Shown: piece after piece, positions 1-5,990 of the stretch | Numbering within the stretch: the first letter of the stretch is position 1 | How the letters are laid out: every line of letters starts with the position of its first letter | From: Clostridia bacterium | Lineage (GTDB): Bacteria > UBA6262 > WVXT01 | NCBI GenBank assembly: GCA_030671905.1 | Contig: DAOVHK010000064.1 | Location: forward strand, 1 to 7,849 | Direction of reading: 5' to 3' | Length of the DNA stretch: 7,849 bases | Made by a program: the position numbers and the translations under genes | The notes under the pieces: generated by a model | Seen by the model: the letters and a program-made list of their open reading frames with translations, nothing else | What the model was told of the DNA's origin: nothing | Databases searched by the model: none

Positions 1-127
1 AACCGCTTAACCCGCTTTTCCTGACCACGAAGTAGTCATGTCCGAGCCGCTCCGGGGAAATTTCACAAGAAATTTACCCGATATCCAGACGGCCGGATGA
101 AAACTTTCTTCGACATAATTTATTATT
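1..127. other. Hairpin-rich non-coding edge downstream of the YbjQ gene
   Basis: No gene is supported here. Three structures are visible. An inverted repeat GACCAC-gaa-GTAGTC lies at 23-37 (one G.T wobble on the minus strand). A stronger one, AAATTTC-acaa-GAAATTT at 58-75, extends to GGG/CCC at 55-79 across a bulged A. A GTTAAGC heptamer (minus strand, 11-5) matches the integron R' consensus GTTRRRY. Neither hairpin is followed by a T-run on either strand, so I do not call a rho-independent terminator. The GAA triloop in the first hairpin is shared with the attC-like element at 730-817, but no matching R'' box (RYYYAAC on the minus strand) is found between the YbjQ stop and this point. Confidence 0.4.
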
Positions 128-685
128 CTATTTGCTCAGCTTAACGGCTGTGCCGTAGGCCAAGAGTTCAGCGGCACTGCCCACGACGCTAGTGGTCATA
201 TAGCGCACGTTGATAATCGCCTCAGCCCCCAGCTCCTGGGCCTGGGCAATCATCCGATCAGTAGCTATCTTGCGAGCCCGTCCCATCATCTCCGTGTACT
301 CAGTCAGCTCACCACCAAGAACCAGTCGCACCAAGGCAGAGAGGTCTTTTCCAAGCCAGATGGCAAAAATAGTGTGTCCTTTGACTAAACCCAGAATCTC
401 GGTGGTCTTGCGGCCAGGGAAATCTGTAGAATTCATTAGCAAAATCCCGGGTTGGGACTCATCAAGAGGGAACTCCTTTCCTGATGTCTTACTTTTCCTT
501 TGTTCGAGAGCCACTGTCAGCAGGACTAGCAGGATACCACCTAGAATGCAGAAAACTGCTGTCCTAAGCCACCAGGGTATAACCGGATCATCTTCAACGA
601 TCACGTGCCAAGGTATCCCGGCAAATATTGCCGTGAACAGCCCGAGCACGAAAGCCAGGGAACCAGTCAGTCGAAGTACTTTCAT
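128..685 (-). CDS. YbjQ/DUF74 (UPF0145) family protein with two N-terminal membrane helices
   Basis: Protein of 185 aa. Residues about 81-185 match the YbjQ/DUF74 domain: an ILLMNSTDFPGRK opening (the family usually has a TTxxIPG-type start), a VLGGELTEYTEMMGRAR segment like the family's GGRSxxYExxLxxAR, then the AQELGAEAIINVRY strand and a closing YGTAVKL. The family is a small pentamer-forming fold once annotated as heavy-metal binding; its function is still unclear. Two hydrophobic segments, about 7-25 and 40-60, precede the domain, so it is probably membrane-anchored, which is an extension over the usual ~100-aa soluble form. The frame stays open upstream to an ATG at 718, but ATG 685 is preceded by a near-perfect Shine-Dalgarno sequence, so I start there. 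It lies 45 bp beyond the attC-like site, on the same strand as the upstream nucleotidyltransferase gene, and could be co-transcribed with it or be a neighbouring cassette. Confidence 0.85.
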   Translation of the reverse strand: MKVLRLTGSLAFVLGLFTAIFAGIPWHVIVEDDPVIPWWLRTAVFCILGGILLVLLTVALEQRKSKTSGKEFPLDESQPGILLMNSTDFPGRKTTEILGLVKGHTIFAIWLGKDLSALVRLVLGGELTEYTEMMGRARKIATDRMIAQAQELGAEAIINVRYMTTSVVGSAAELLAYGTAVKLSK

Positions 686-689
686 AATT

Positions 690-698
690 CCTCCTTTT
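690..698 (-). promoter_or_regulatory. Ribosome binding site that sets the YbjQ start
   Basis: On the minus strand AAAAGGAGG ends 4 nt before ATG 685. This strong match to the anti-Shine-Dalgarno sequence rules out the upstream in-frame ATG at 718. Just upstream, 699-720 holds overlapping inverted repeats (GCGATT/AATCGC at 699-704/711-716 and GATTGC/GCAATC at 701-706/715-720), which could form alternative small hairpins in the leader. Confidence 0.8.
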
Positions 699-729
699 GC
701 GATTGCTAGGAATCGCAATCCAAAATGTC

Positions 730-817
730 AGTTAACGTCCCCAGCATATACGACGTTGCCGAAGGCAATGTTCCGAAGGGCGAGGGCGAAGCCCGAAGCG
801 TATATGCTGTGTTAGGC
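730..817 (-). other. Candidate integron attC recombination site
   Basis: Read on the minus strand, the element begins with GCCTAAC (817-811, fits R'' RYYYAAC) and ends with GTTAACT (736-730, one mismatch to R' GTTRRRY). Inside lies a perfect 11-bp inverted repeat, CAGCATATACG (809-799) with CGTATATGCTG (752-742), as expected for L''/L'. The centre folds into successive hairpins with TTC/GAA triloops: 753-771 (8 bp with one wobble), 773-779 (short) and 784-794 (GGGC/GCCC). The length of 88 bp is within the attC range, and it begins 9 bp after the stop of the gene at 827-2329 in the same orientation, the standard cassette arrangement. Against it: the spacers between R and L boxes are unequal (1 and 5 nt) and only TAAC/GTTA pairs at the outer box. 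A REP-like hairpin element is the alternative. Confidence 0.55.
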
Positions 818-826
818 GATGTGCCT

Positions 827-2329
827 TTATTCCTTGAGTTGTAAGTTAGAAAACTGCAAAGCATCCGATATCATCTTCACTGCATGATTTTTATACTCTC
901 CATATTTCTTACAGATATCACTTTGAGATTTTAGTAGCATCTCTTTAATATCATTGAGAGCTACCGATGGAAATACATCAGTCCATCTATTTGACAAAAA
1001 TTCAAAAGCTGCATTTATGTTTAAAGGTCTCGAGCCGCTCATTGCCCAAGCTATATTTTTGACGCAAATAGATACAACACGCCGTGGATCAATTTCTACA
1101 GAATTTTTCTCAAGGCTCTCCTTAAATTCACTCAAGCCTTTTCTATCATCACGTAATATCTTAAACCTATCGTTTATGGAAAAACCATAGGGCAACCTCA
1201 ACAAATCTTCTACGTATTGTCCATCACGCTTATAAATAGTTTTATAGTGAGCAAAGATTGAACACCCTAATAAAGGATGTTGCTCGTAAAAAACCGTTTC
1301 TTTCTCATGAATTTCAATATCTATTGTAATTTTGTCCTTGCTTCTAAAGTGATAAAAATAATAATCATCATCACCCCAAACAATTTCTATTTTCGGCGAT
1401 TCGAACACCTTGAGTAATTTATTTTTTATTTCTTCTTTTTTTCCAGATTTTATAATTATCATCACATCTATATCAGCTTCGTGTTCCTTAGCGTCTTCAA
1501 TCTTTTCGAAGCCATTTAGATATCTTGCCATTTTCCCAAAAACACCAATATGTAAACCATCTGGTAATTCGGCCCCGAAATCAATTAAACTATTCAATAT
1601 GCTTTGAATTTCTCGTTTGTATACTTCTTTATAGCTAATAGCTTTATATTCTTCAAGGGATTTTACACGCTTAATGTATCTAGATGCGGTTATAGATTCA
1701 AAATAGCGATACAAAGTATGAAATACTTTTTGGTTATGGAATTCTACAGCGAAGTTTACCAGTTTATACCTTGAGTCAGTGGTTCGTAATCTGTCAAGTC
1801 CTAATAAACATATATATTTCTTCTCTTTATAGTAAAGCAGAATATTTGCTCTAGGAAATACTTTCCCAAAAATAAACGGAGTTGCTTGAAAAGGTTCTAT
1901 AAAATAGACAGATGCCTCAATTTTAGGATCCAGTTCATCTAAAGTATTACTTATCCATTCATTTTCTATCCATTTATCATCTATCACAATAAATCTTTTA
2001 TATGTTAGTGCCTCTTTAACATTTTTTAGCTTATTTACAGCAAGATCTTCCTTAGGAGATAACTTTTGTAGCATGATATGTGTTGCGATTATTTGTCCGC
2101 CGTTTTCAGCAGCAGTGTCGTATATCCGTAAAGTAGCATTAAAGGCATCTTCTCTAGTGAAGTAAATTTTAGGGATGAGCGAAAATATATGTCCACCAAA
2201 TACTATTAGCAGAAACATCACTGCGACAATTATTAAAAGGTAAGCCCCTGTATAAGATTGGCCCAAAATAATTGCCACTGCGGTAAGGATCATTGCAATT
2301 GATACATTAATTGCTTCTGAATATTTCAT
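827..2329 (-). CDS. Membrane-anchored protein with polymerase-beta-type nucleotidyltransferase domain
   Basis: Protein of 500 aa that I cannot assign to a named family. Residues 7-50 hold two hydrophobic segments (about 8-22 and 29-49), predicting a membrane hairpin with the rest in the cytoplasm. Residues about 60-215 form an alpha/beta region weakly reminiscent of a degenerate phospholipase-D-like fold (LYYKEKKYICLLGLDR, then a closing YRYFESI helix) but with no HKD motif. Residues about 232-365 look like a minimal nucleotidyltransferase: GVFGKMARY (263-270, with GK where GS is usual), 19 residues later EADIDVMIII with Asp286 and Asp288, and a third acidic residue Asp337 in TIDIEIHE. The metal triad is therefore intact. 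Residues 385-500 are helical, like the substrate-binding tail of such enzymes. The gene is much more AT-rich than its neighbours (25% and 28% G+C in lines 1981-2040 and 1321-1380, against 47-55% in sampled flanking lines), which points to transfer. What it modifies is unknown. Confidence 0.8.
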   Translation of the reverse strand: MKYSEAINVSIAMILTAVAIILGQSYTGAYLLIIVAVMFLLIVFGGHIFSLIPKIYFTREDAFNATLRIYDTAAENGGQIIATHIMLQKLSPKEDLAVNKLKNVKEALTYKRFIVIDDKWIENEWISNTLDELDPKIEASVYFIEPFQATPFIFGKVFPRANILLYYKEKKYICLLGLDRLRTTDSRYKLVNFAVEFHNQKVFHTLYRYFESITASRYIKRVKSLEEYKAISYKEVYKREIQSILNSLIDFGAELPDGLHIGVFGKMARYLNGFEKIEDAKEHEADIDVMIIIKSGKKEEIKNKLLKVFESPKIEIVWGDDDYYFYHFRSKDKITIDIEIHEKETVFYEQHPLLGCSIFAHYKTIYKRDGQYVEDLLRLPYGFSINDRFKILRDDRKGLSEFKESLEKNSVEIDPRRVVSICVKNIAWAMSGSRPLNINAAFEFLSNRWTDVFPSVALNDIKEMLLKSQSDICKKYGEYKNHAVKMISDALQFSNLQLKE

Positions 2330-2337
2330 TTGTTATC

Positions 2338-2343
2338 ACCTCT
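2338..2343 (-). promoter_or_regulatory. Ribosome binding site of the nucleotidyltransferase gene
   Basis: GAGGTG on the minus strand ends 8 nt before ATG 2329. No good -35/-10 pair is visible between this site and the PBP terminator, so transcription may come from read-through or an unusual promoter. Confidence 0.6.
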
Positions 2344-2354
2344 AATGGCGTTTC

Positions 2355-2390
2355 GCATAACTTTTCATAGCCGAAATATTTCGTTTATGC
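2355..2390. repeat. Palindrome-centred hairpin between PBP terminator and nucleotidyltransferase gene
   Basis: A perfect 12-bp palindrome CGAAATATTTCG (2372-2383) is flanked by CATA (2366-2369) and TATG (2386-2389) across a 2-nt mismatch. A second register pairs GCATAA (2355-2360) with TTATGC (2385-2390). It could be an operator for the downstream gene, or a remnant of a recombination site, since GCATAAC/GTTATGC resembles an integron core box. Too short (36 bp) for a normal attC. Confidence 0.4.
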
Positions 2391-2432
2391 TCCCAATTTA
2401 GCATTTTTTGCGAAGCACTTCTTTACACTGTT

Positions 2433-2459
2433 AAAAAATATTCCTCCCTTTCGGGAGGA
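2433..2459 (-). terminator. Intrinsic terminator of the PBP gene
   Basis: On the minus strand TCCTCCC-GAAA-GGGAGGA forms a 7-bp GC-rich stem closed by a GNRA-type GAAA tetraloop, followed by ATA and six T residues. It lies 36 nt after the PBP stop codon and separates that gene from the AT-rich gene downstream. Confidence 0.9.
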
Positions 2460-2494
2460 CTCCAGACTTTTCTAATTTAATCCTATGAAGGCTC

Positions 2495-4630
2495 CTATTC
2501 CAGTGAGGTAGGAAGGGGCAGTCCTGTTTCATCTTCAAATATTTTCTTGGTCAAGAAATAATCGGTCGGTTCTGTGCCTTTTACAAATGGTAGCAACACA
2601 GCATCCTCGCAGTCTTCTAAAGCTAAAAGCCCTGTTTTTGGGTTTATCTTCACAAACACGATATTGGGGGGGACGGAGAATTCCAACACAGGAGTATCTT
2701 GTAGAGCTTCTTTCATAAATTCTGTCCACATAGGACAAGCTGCCACTGCTCCGCTCTGTCTTTCTCCCAGGGTATGATTGTCGTCATATCCTACCCATAC
2801 ACCGGCCACGAGATTGGGGACAAACCCGATAAACCAGGCATCAGTAAATTTATTGGTTGTGCCAGTCTTTCCCGCTCTGGGACGACCTATACGTCTGGTA
2901 TACCAACCGGTTCCTCTCTCGGCAACTTCTTTCAATAGGTAGGTCATAATGTAGGCAGTTTGTGCTGATAGGACTACTTCCTCCTCCGGGAAATTCTCTT
3001 CCAGGACACCTCCACTAGCATCTTCCACTCGAATAATGGCGTAGGGCTTAGTTCTGATACCCTGGTTTGTCAGCACTCCATAAGCTGAGGTTATTTCCAG
3101 TGGTGTGAGTACTGATGAACCCAAGGCCAGAGATAGTGTTTTCTCCAGGGGACTGCTAATGCCCATTTTTTCAGCATAACTGGCTGCAGTAATTGGTCTG
3201 ATTCTGTCTAGCATTTTTACCGCGCAGACATTGATGGAGTAGGATAAAGCATCGCGAAGTAAAATACGTCCACGGAAAGTTCCTTTGTAGTTCTGGGGAA
3301 TCCAGATGTCTTCAGGGTTTATATTTTTGACAATTTCCGGGTCTATATCGGAGAGGTCTGTAGTGTCGGAAAGAAGTTTCCAGTTTATTCCATCATTGTA
3401 ATAGGCAACTGGAGAATCCTCGATGGGATTTACTACTGTATACCCGTTGTCGATAGCAGCGGTATAAATAAAGGGCTTAAACGCACTTCCCGGTTGTCTT
3501 TTTGCCTGAACTGCTCTATTAAATTGACTCTCTTCAAACTCTCGACCTCCTACCATTACTCTAATCTGTCCTGTGGCAGGATGGAGAGCTATAAGAGCGC
3601 CCTGGATTCTTCTTTCTGTGACCTCTTCCATTTCCTCTAGTTCAATCTCTTCCGGCTCTTTGCGCTCTCTCTTTTTTATCTCGTCGAACTCATCCAGTTT
3701 CTCTGCTAAAGCCTTTTCGGCAATTTTTTGCATTTTCAAGTCTAAAGTTGTGTAAATTTTCAGTCCGCCTTTAAATATAGCATAACTCCCATATTTTGGC
3801 TCCAATATTTGTCTTAGGTACTCCACGAAATAAGAACCTTGAGACTTCCTCAATTGATGTTTTTCGAATGGTAGTGGATAGTAATTGGTCTCTTTTTCCT
3901 CGTCGGGAGTAATGAATCCAGAGTCGACCATTCTATAGAGCACAGTGGCTCTCCGTCTGTAAGCGCGAGCAACGTCCACAAAAGGGGAGTACCTGTTTGG
4001 CGCTCGCGGGAGTCCTGCCAGGAGAGCCGATTCTGCCAGATTTAACTCCTGGATGTCTTTTCCAAAATAGATACTGGCGGCTTCTTGAACTCCGTAGGCA
4101 CCCTGGCCAAAATATATCTGATTTAAATATAACTGTAAAATTTCTTCTTTAGTATAATCTTTTTCTAACTGGATGGAGAGAAGTAATTCTTTTATCTTTC
4201 TTTTAATGGTTCTTTCCCGGGTTAAAAATAGGGCCTTGGCCAGTTGCTGAGTTATGGTACTTCCTCCTTCCACAATTTGGCGGTGCTTCAGATTGGCCAG
4301 CATAGCCCTGGCGATAGCATGCAAGTCTGCTCCCCAGTGTTTGAAGAACCTCTGGTCTTCAATAGCAATAACAGCATTCTGCAGGTCTACGGGAATTTTG
4401 GATAGAGGGACTAGGTCTCTTCTCTCTATGAAAAGCTCAGCAATAACTTCCCTATTGATATCGTAAATTTCAGTAATCAGGTTTGGTCTATACTCATCAA
4501 GGGTATCAATACGAGGTAGTTCCCTTAGATAACGGCTCAAAGTTATTAAGGAGATTACCAAAATTCCAAAAAGAGAAGCAGAAAGTATCCATATAAATCT
4601 TTTATGAGATTTACTTTTTATCCAAATCAT
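2495..4630 (-). CDS. mrcA: Class A penicillin-binding protein (PBP1A family), bifunctional transglycosylase/transpeptidase
   Basis: Protein of 711 aa that polymerises lipid II into glycan strands and cross-links the stem peptides outside the inner membrane. A short cytoplasmic tail is followed by one membrane helix, about 12-32. The GT51 domain (about 50-220) shows EDQRFFKHWG (catalytic Glu91), GGSTITQQ (122-129), RKIKE (Glu148) and EEILQLYLNQ (162-171). The transpeptidase domain has SAFK (Ser382, Lys385), SIN (465-467) and KTG (588-590), so both activities look intact. Between the domains, residues about 313-342 are a very charged Lys/Glu stretch, probably a linker. Length is within the usual class A range. 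ATG 4630 follows GAGGA with 7 nt spacing. The symbol follows the E. coli PBP1A name by family; one-to-one orthology is not shown. The gene is alone between its promoter and terminator, divergent from the sugar operon and probably unrelated to it. Confidence 0.95.
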   Translation of the reverse strand: MIWIKSKSHKRFIWILSASLFGILVISLITLSRYLRELPRIDTLDEYRPNLITEIYDINREVIAELFIERRDLVPLSKIPVDLQNAVIAIEDQRFFKHWGADLHAIARAMLANLKHRQIVEGGSTITQQLAKALFLTRERTIKRKIKELLLSIQLEKDYTKEEILQLYLNQIYFGQGAYGVQEAASIYFGKDIQELNLAESALLAGLPRAPNRYSPFVDVARAYRRRATVLYRMVDSGFITPDEEKETNYYPLPFEKHQLRKSQGSYFVEYLRQILEPKYGSYAIFKGGLKIYTTLDLKMQKIAEKALAEKLDEFDEIKKRERKEPEEIELEEMEEVTERRIQGALIALHPATGQIRVMVGGREFEESQFNRAVQAKRQPGSAFKPFIYTAAIDNGYTVVNPIEDSPVAYYNDGINWKLLSDTTDLSDIDPEIVKNINPEDIWIPQNYKGTFRGRILLRDALSYSINVCAVKMLDRIRPITAASYAEKMGISSPLEKTLSLALGSSVLTPLEITSAYGVLTNQGIRTKPYAIIRVEDASGGVLEENFPEEEVVLSAQTAYIMTYLLKEVAERGTGWYTRRIGRPRAGKTGTTNKFTDAWFIGFVPNLVAGVWVGYDDNHTLGERQSGAVAACPMWTEFMKEALQDTPVLEFSVPPNIVFVKINPKTGLLALEDCEDAVLLPFVKGTEPTDYFLTKKIFEDETGLPLPTSLE

Positions 4631-4637
4631 AACGTCA

Positions 4638-4678
4638 TCCTCAACGAATTATTATACCAAATTAAAAGAATTTGTAAA
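4638..4678 (-). promoter_or_regulatory. Promoter and Shine-Dalgarno of the PBP gene
   Basis: On the minus strand TTTACA (4678-4673), 16 bp, then TATAAT (4656-4651) fits sigma70. The predicted start near 4644 gives a leader of only about 14 nt, which contains GAGGA (4642-4638) 7 nt before the ATG. Confidence 0.7.
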
Positions 4679-4701
4679 GATTTATGTTTATTCCATTATA
4701 C

Positions 4702-4730
4702 TTGACATCACTGTGGGTTTGTGATAAAAT
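4702..4730 (+). promoter_or_regulatory. Strong sigma70-type promoter of the sugar operon
   Basis: TTGACA (4702-4707), a 17-bp spacer and TAAAAT (4725-4730), with an extended -10 TG at 4722-4723. Transcription should start near 4737, leaving a leader of about 26 nt. A short inverted repeat ATCAC (4707-4711) / GTGAT (4721-4725) fills the spacer and could be an operator, though 5-bp arms are weak evidence. The promoter lies back to back with that of the PBP gene. Confidence 0.8.
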
Positions 4731-4749
4731 CCCTAATAAAGGTTGAATT

Positions 4750-4756
4750 AAAGGAG
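4750..4756 (+). promoter_or_regulatory. Ribosome binding site that sets the transaldolase start
   Basis: AAAGGAG ends 6 nt before ATG 4763. It excludes the upstream in-frame GTG at 4721, which falls inside the promoter -10 region and before the predicted transcription start. Confidence 0.85.
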
Positions 4757-4762
4757 AACACA

Positions 4763-5965
4763 ATGGAAGAAAAGAACGTATTAGAAAGGTTAGTTGAGAT
4801 AAATCCACAAGCCGAGATATGGTGGGATTCTTCACCGTTAATCTACCAGAGCTGGGTGGAAGAGATGCTGAAAGAGGCAAAAGAAGAAGATAGAGAAATA
4901 ATGAAAAGACAACTTACCCGACTCTATAATCCTGACAAACCTGAGGAGACGCTATTTAGAGGGGTGACCACAAATCCTCCTCTCTGCTTGAATGTGTTCA
5001 AAATTCATGGAGATTACTGGGCAGAATTTGTTGATGGACTTATTGAGAAGAATCCGGGGATAGATAAGGAGAACCTCTTCTGGATGACCTATAAGGAAAT
5101 AGTTAAAAGAGGCGCCCAGATGTATTTAGGAGTTTTTGAAAAATCGAATTATAAATATGGGTATATCTCAGCTCAGGTAGATCCCCGGGAGATATATAAT
5201 GAGGAAAAGATGCTCGAGCAGGCTAAGGAACTGGCCAGCCTCAATCCTAACGTTATGGTTAAGGTTCCTGGCTCAAAAGAGGGTTATAAAATTATTAAAA
5301 TATTGACTTCAATGGGAATACCTACCAATAATACTCTCGCCTTTACCCTTCCCCAGTTTTTAGTTTGCGCTGATGCGGTGAAAGAGGGACTGGAGATTGC
5401 CAAAAAGAATGGCGTTGACCTCGCCAAATGGAGGTCGGTCATAACTGATATGACAGCAAGGTATGGAGATTTGGGAGGTCTTAGAAAAAAAGCTGAAGAA
5501 AAGGGAATTGAGCTTTCCGAGGCAGATGTGCGCTGGGCTGAACTGGCTATATTTAAGAAAGCTTACAAGCTCCTTAAGGAGAGAAACTACCCCGGTAAGA
5601 TGCTCCTATGCTCTATGCGTATAAGTCCACCGATAAATGGGAAACAGATTGCTTCCTGGCATGTAGAGAAATTGGCTGGCGCAGATATTGTGTACACCTG
5701 TCCGCCAAAATATATTAAGGGATTGATGAAAATTAGTGATAATATCAAGTTTAGAGACCAAATAGAAGAAGAACCGCCCAAAGAGGAGCTGGATAAACTT
5801 CTCAAGGTTCCTTATTTTGAGAAAGCTTATGCAGAAAATGGTCTTACACCGGAAGAGTTTAATACTCACGCAGCTCTTCTGGCAACTGCTGAAGAGTTTT
5901 CCAAGGCTACCAGGGGAATGGTAGATTTCGTTAATCAGCGGTTGGAAAAAAAGAAAACAAAATAG
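4763..5965 (+). CDS. tal: Transaldolase-family protein
   Basis: Protein of 400 aa, longer than E. coli TalB (about 317). Transaldolases move a dihydroxyacetone unit between sugar phosphates through a lysine Schiff base, in the cytoplasm. Visible motifs in order: WDSSP with Asp22; GVTTNPPL with Asn71; YISAQVDPRE; NVMVKVPGSKEG with Schiff-base Lys167; NNTLAFTLPQ (Asn190, Thr191); CSMRIS with Arg286, the likely phosphate anchor. At the position of the TalB catalytic Glu96 (in STEVDAR) this protein has Gln138. Gln at this site is also seen in fructose-6-phosphate aldolases of the same superfamily, so direct aldol cleavage is possible, but the aldolase-specific Tyr is not obvious. The family is clear; the precise substrate is not. 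First gene of the operon, 25 bp before the next gene. Confidence 0.85.
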   Translation: MEEKNVLERLVEINPQAEIWWDSSPLIYQSWVEEMLKEAKEEDREIMKRQLTRLYNPDKPEETLFRGVTTNPPLCLNVFKIHGDYWAEFVDGLIEKNPGIDKENLFWMTYKEIVKRGAQMYLGVFEKSNYKYGYISAQVDPREIYNEEKMLEQAKELASLNPNVMVKVPGSKEGYKIIKILTSMGIPTNNTLAFTLPQFLVCADAVKEGLEIAKKNGVDLAKWRSVITDMTARYGDLGGLRKKAEEKGIELSEADVRWAELAIFKKAYKLLKERNYPGKMLLCSMRISPPINGKQIASWHVEKLAGADIVYTCPPKYIKGLMKISDNIKFRDQIEEEPPKEELDKLLKVPYFEKAYAENGLTPEEFNTHAALLATAEEFSKATRGMVDFVNQRLEKKKTK

Positions 5966-5980
5966 GAAAAATTGAATTAA

Positions 5981-5987
5981 AAGAGGT
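5981..5987 (+). promoter_or_regulatory. Ribosome binding site of the DapA-family gene
   Basis: AAGAGGT ends 3 nt before ATG 5991, a rather short spacing. It sits in the 25-bp gap after the transaldolase stop, with no terminator between. Confidence 0.55.
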
Positions 5988-5990
5988 CCT

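Larger units (their letters stand above)
736..2360 (-). mobile_element. Possible single-gene integron cassette (nucleotidyltransferase gene plus attC)
   Basis: Bounds are inferred. The 3' end is the G|TT cut position in the GTTAACT box of the attC-like site. The 5' end is placed at the closest R'-like heptamer upstream of the gene, GTTATGC on the minus strand (2361-2355), which differs by one base from the complement of this site's R'' box. Content is one AT-rich gene with its own Shine-Dalgarno and no convincing promoter, as is usual for cassettes. It sits between the terminator of the PBP gene and the YbjQ gene. No integrase gene is in the window, so if real this is a stray cassette or part of a larger array to the left. 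The 5' boundary is weak. Confidence 0.33.

Noticed and set aside
55..79. Hairpin as terminator of the YbjQ gene
   Set aside because: The stem is good but neither strand has a following T-run, so rho-independent termination is not supported.
66..116. Short minus-strand frame starting at ATG 116 (17 codons)
   Set aside because: No ribosome binding site, very short, and it ends within the hairpin at 55-79.
210..815. 201-codon open frame on the plus strand
   Set aside because: It lies antisense to the YbjQ gene and runs into the attC-like hairpins; the product is Ser/Arg-rich with no family resemblance, while the opposite strand encodes a recognisable domain with a strong RBS.
827..2329. Nucleotidyltransferase gene as a CBASS cyclase or MNT-HEPN toxin-antitoxin member
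   Set aside because: No effector, HEPN partner or ancillary CBASS gene is adjacent, and the GS signature is altered; the sequence alone does not support assigning it to either system.
4695..4700. Additional minus-strand TATAAT as a second PBP promoter
   Set aside because: No acceptable -35 hexamer lies at 16-18 bp, unlike the TTTACA/TATAAT pair closer to the gene.
4721..4762. GTG start giving a 14-residue longer transaldolase
   Set aside because: The GTG lies inside the promoter -10 region, upstream of the predicted transcript start, whereas ATG 4763 has AAAGGAG at ideal spacing.
4662..4880. 72-codon minus-strand frame across the divergent promoter region
   Set aside because: It overlaps both promoters and the transaldolase start, and has no recognisable features.
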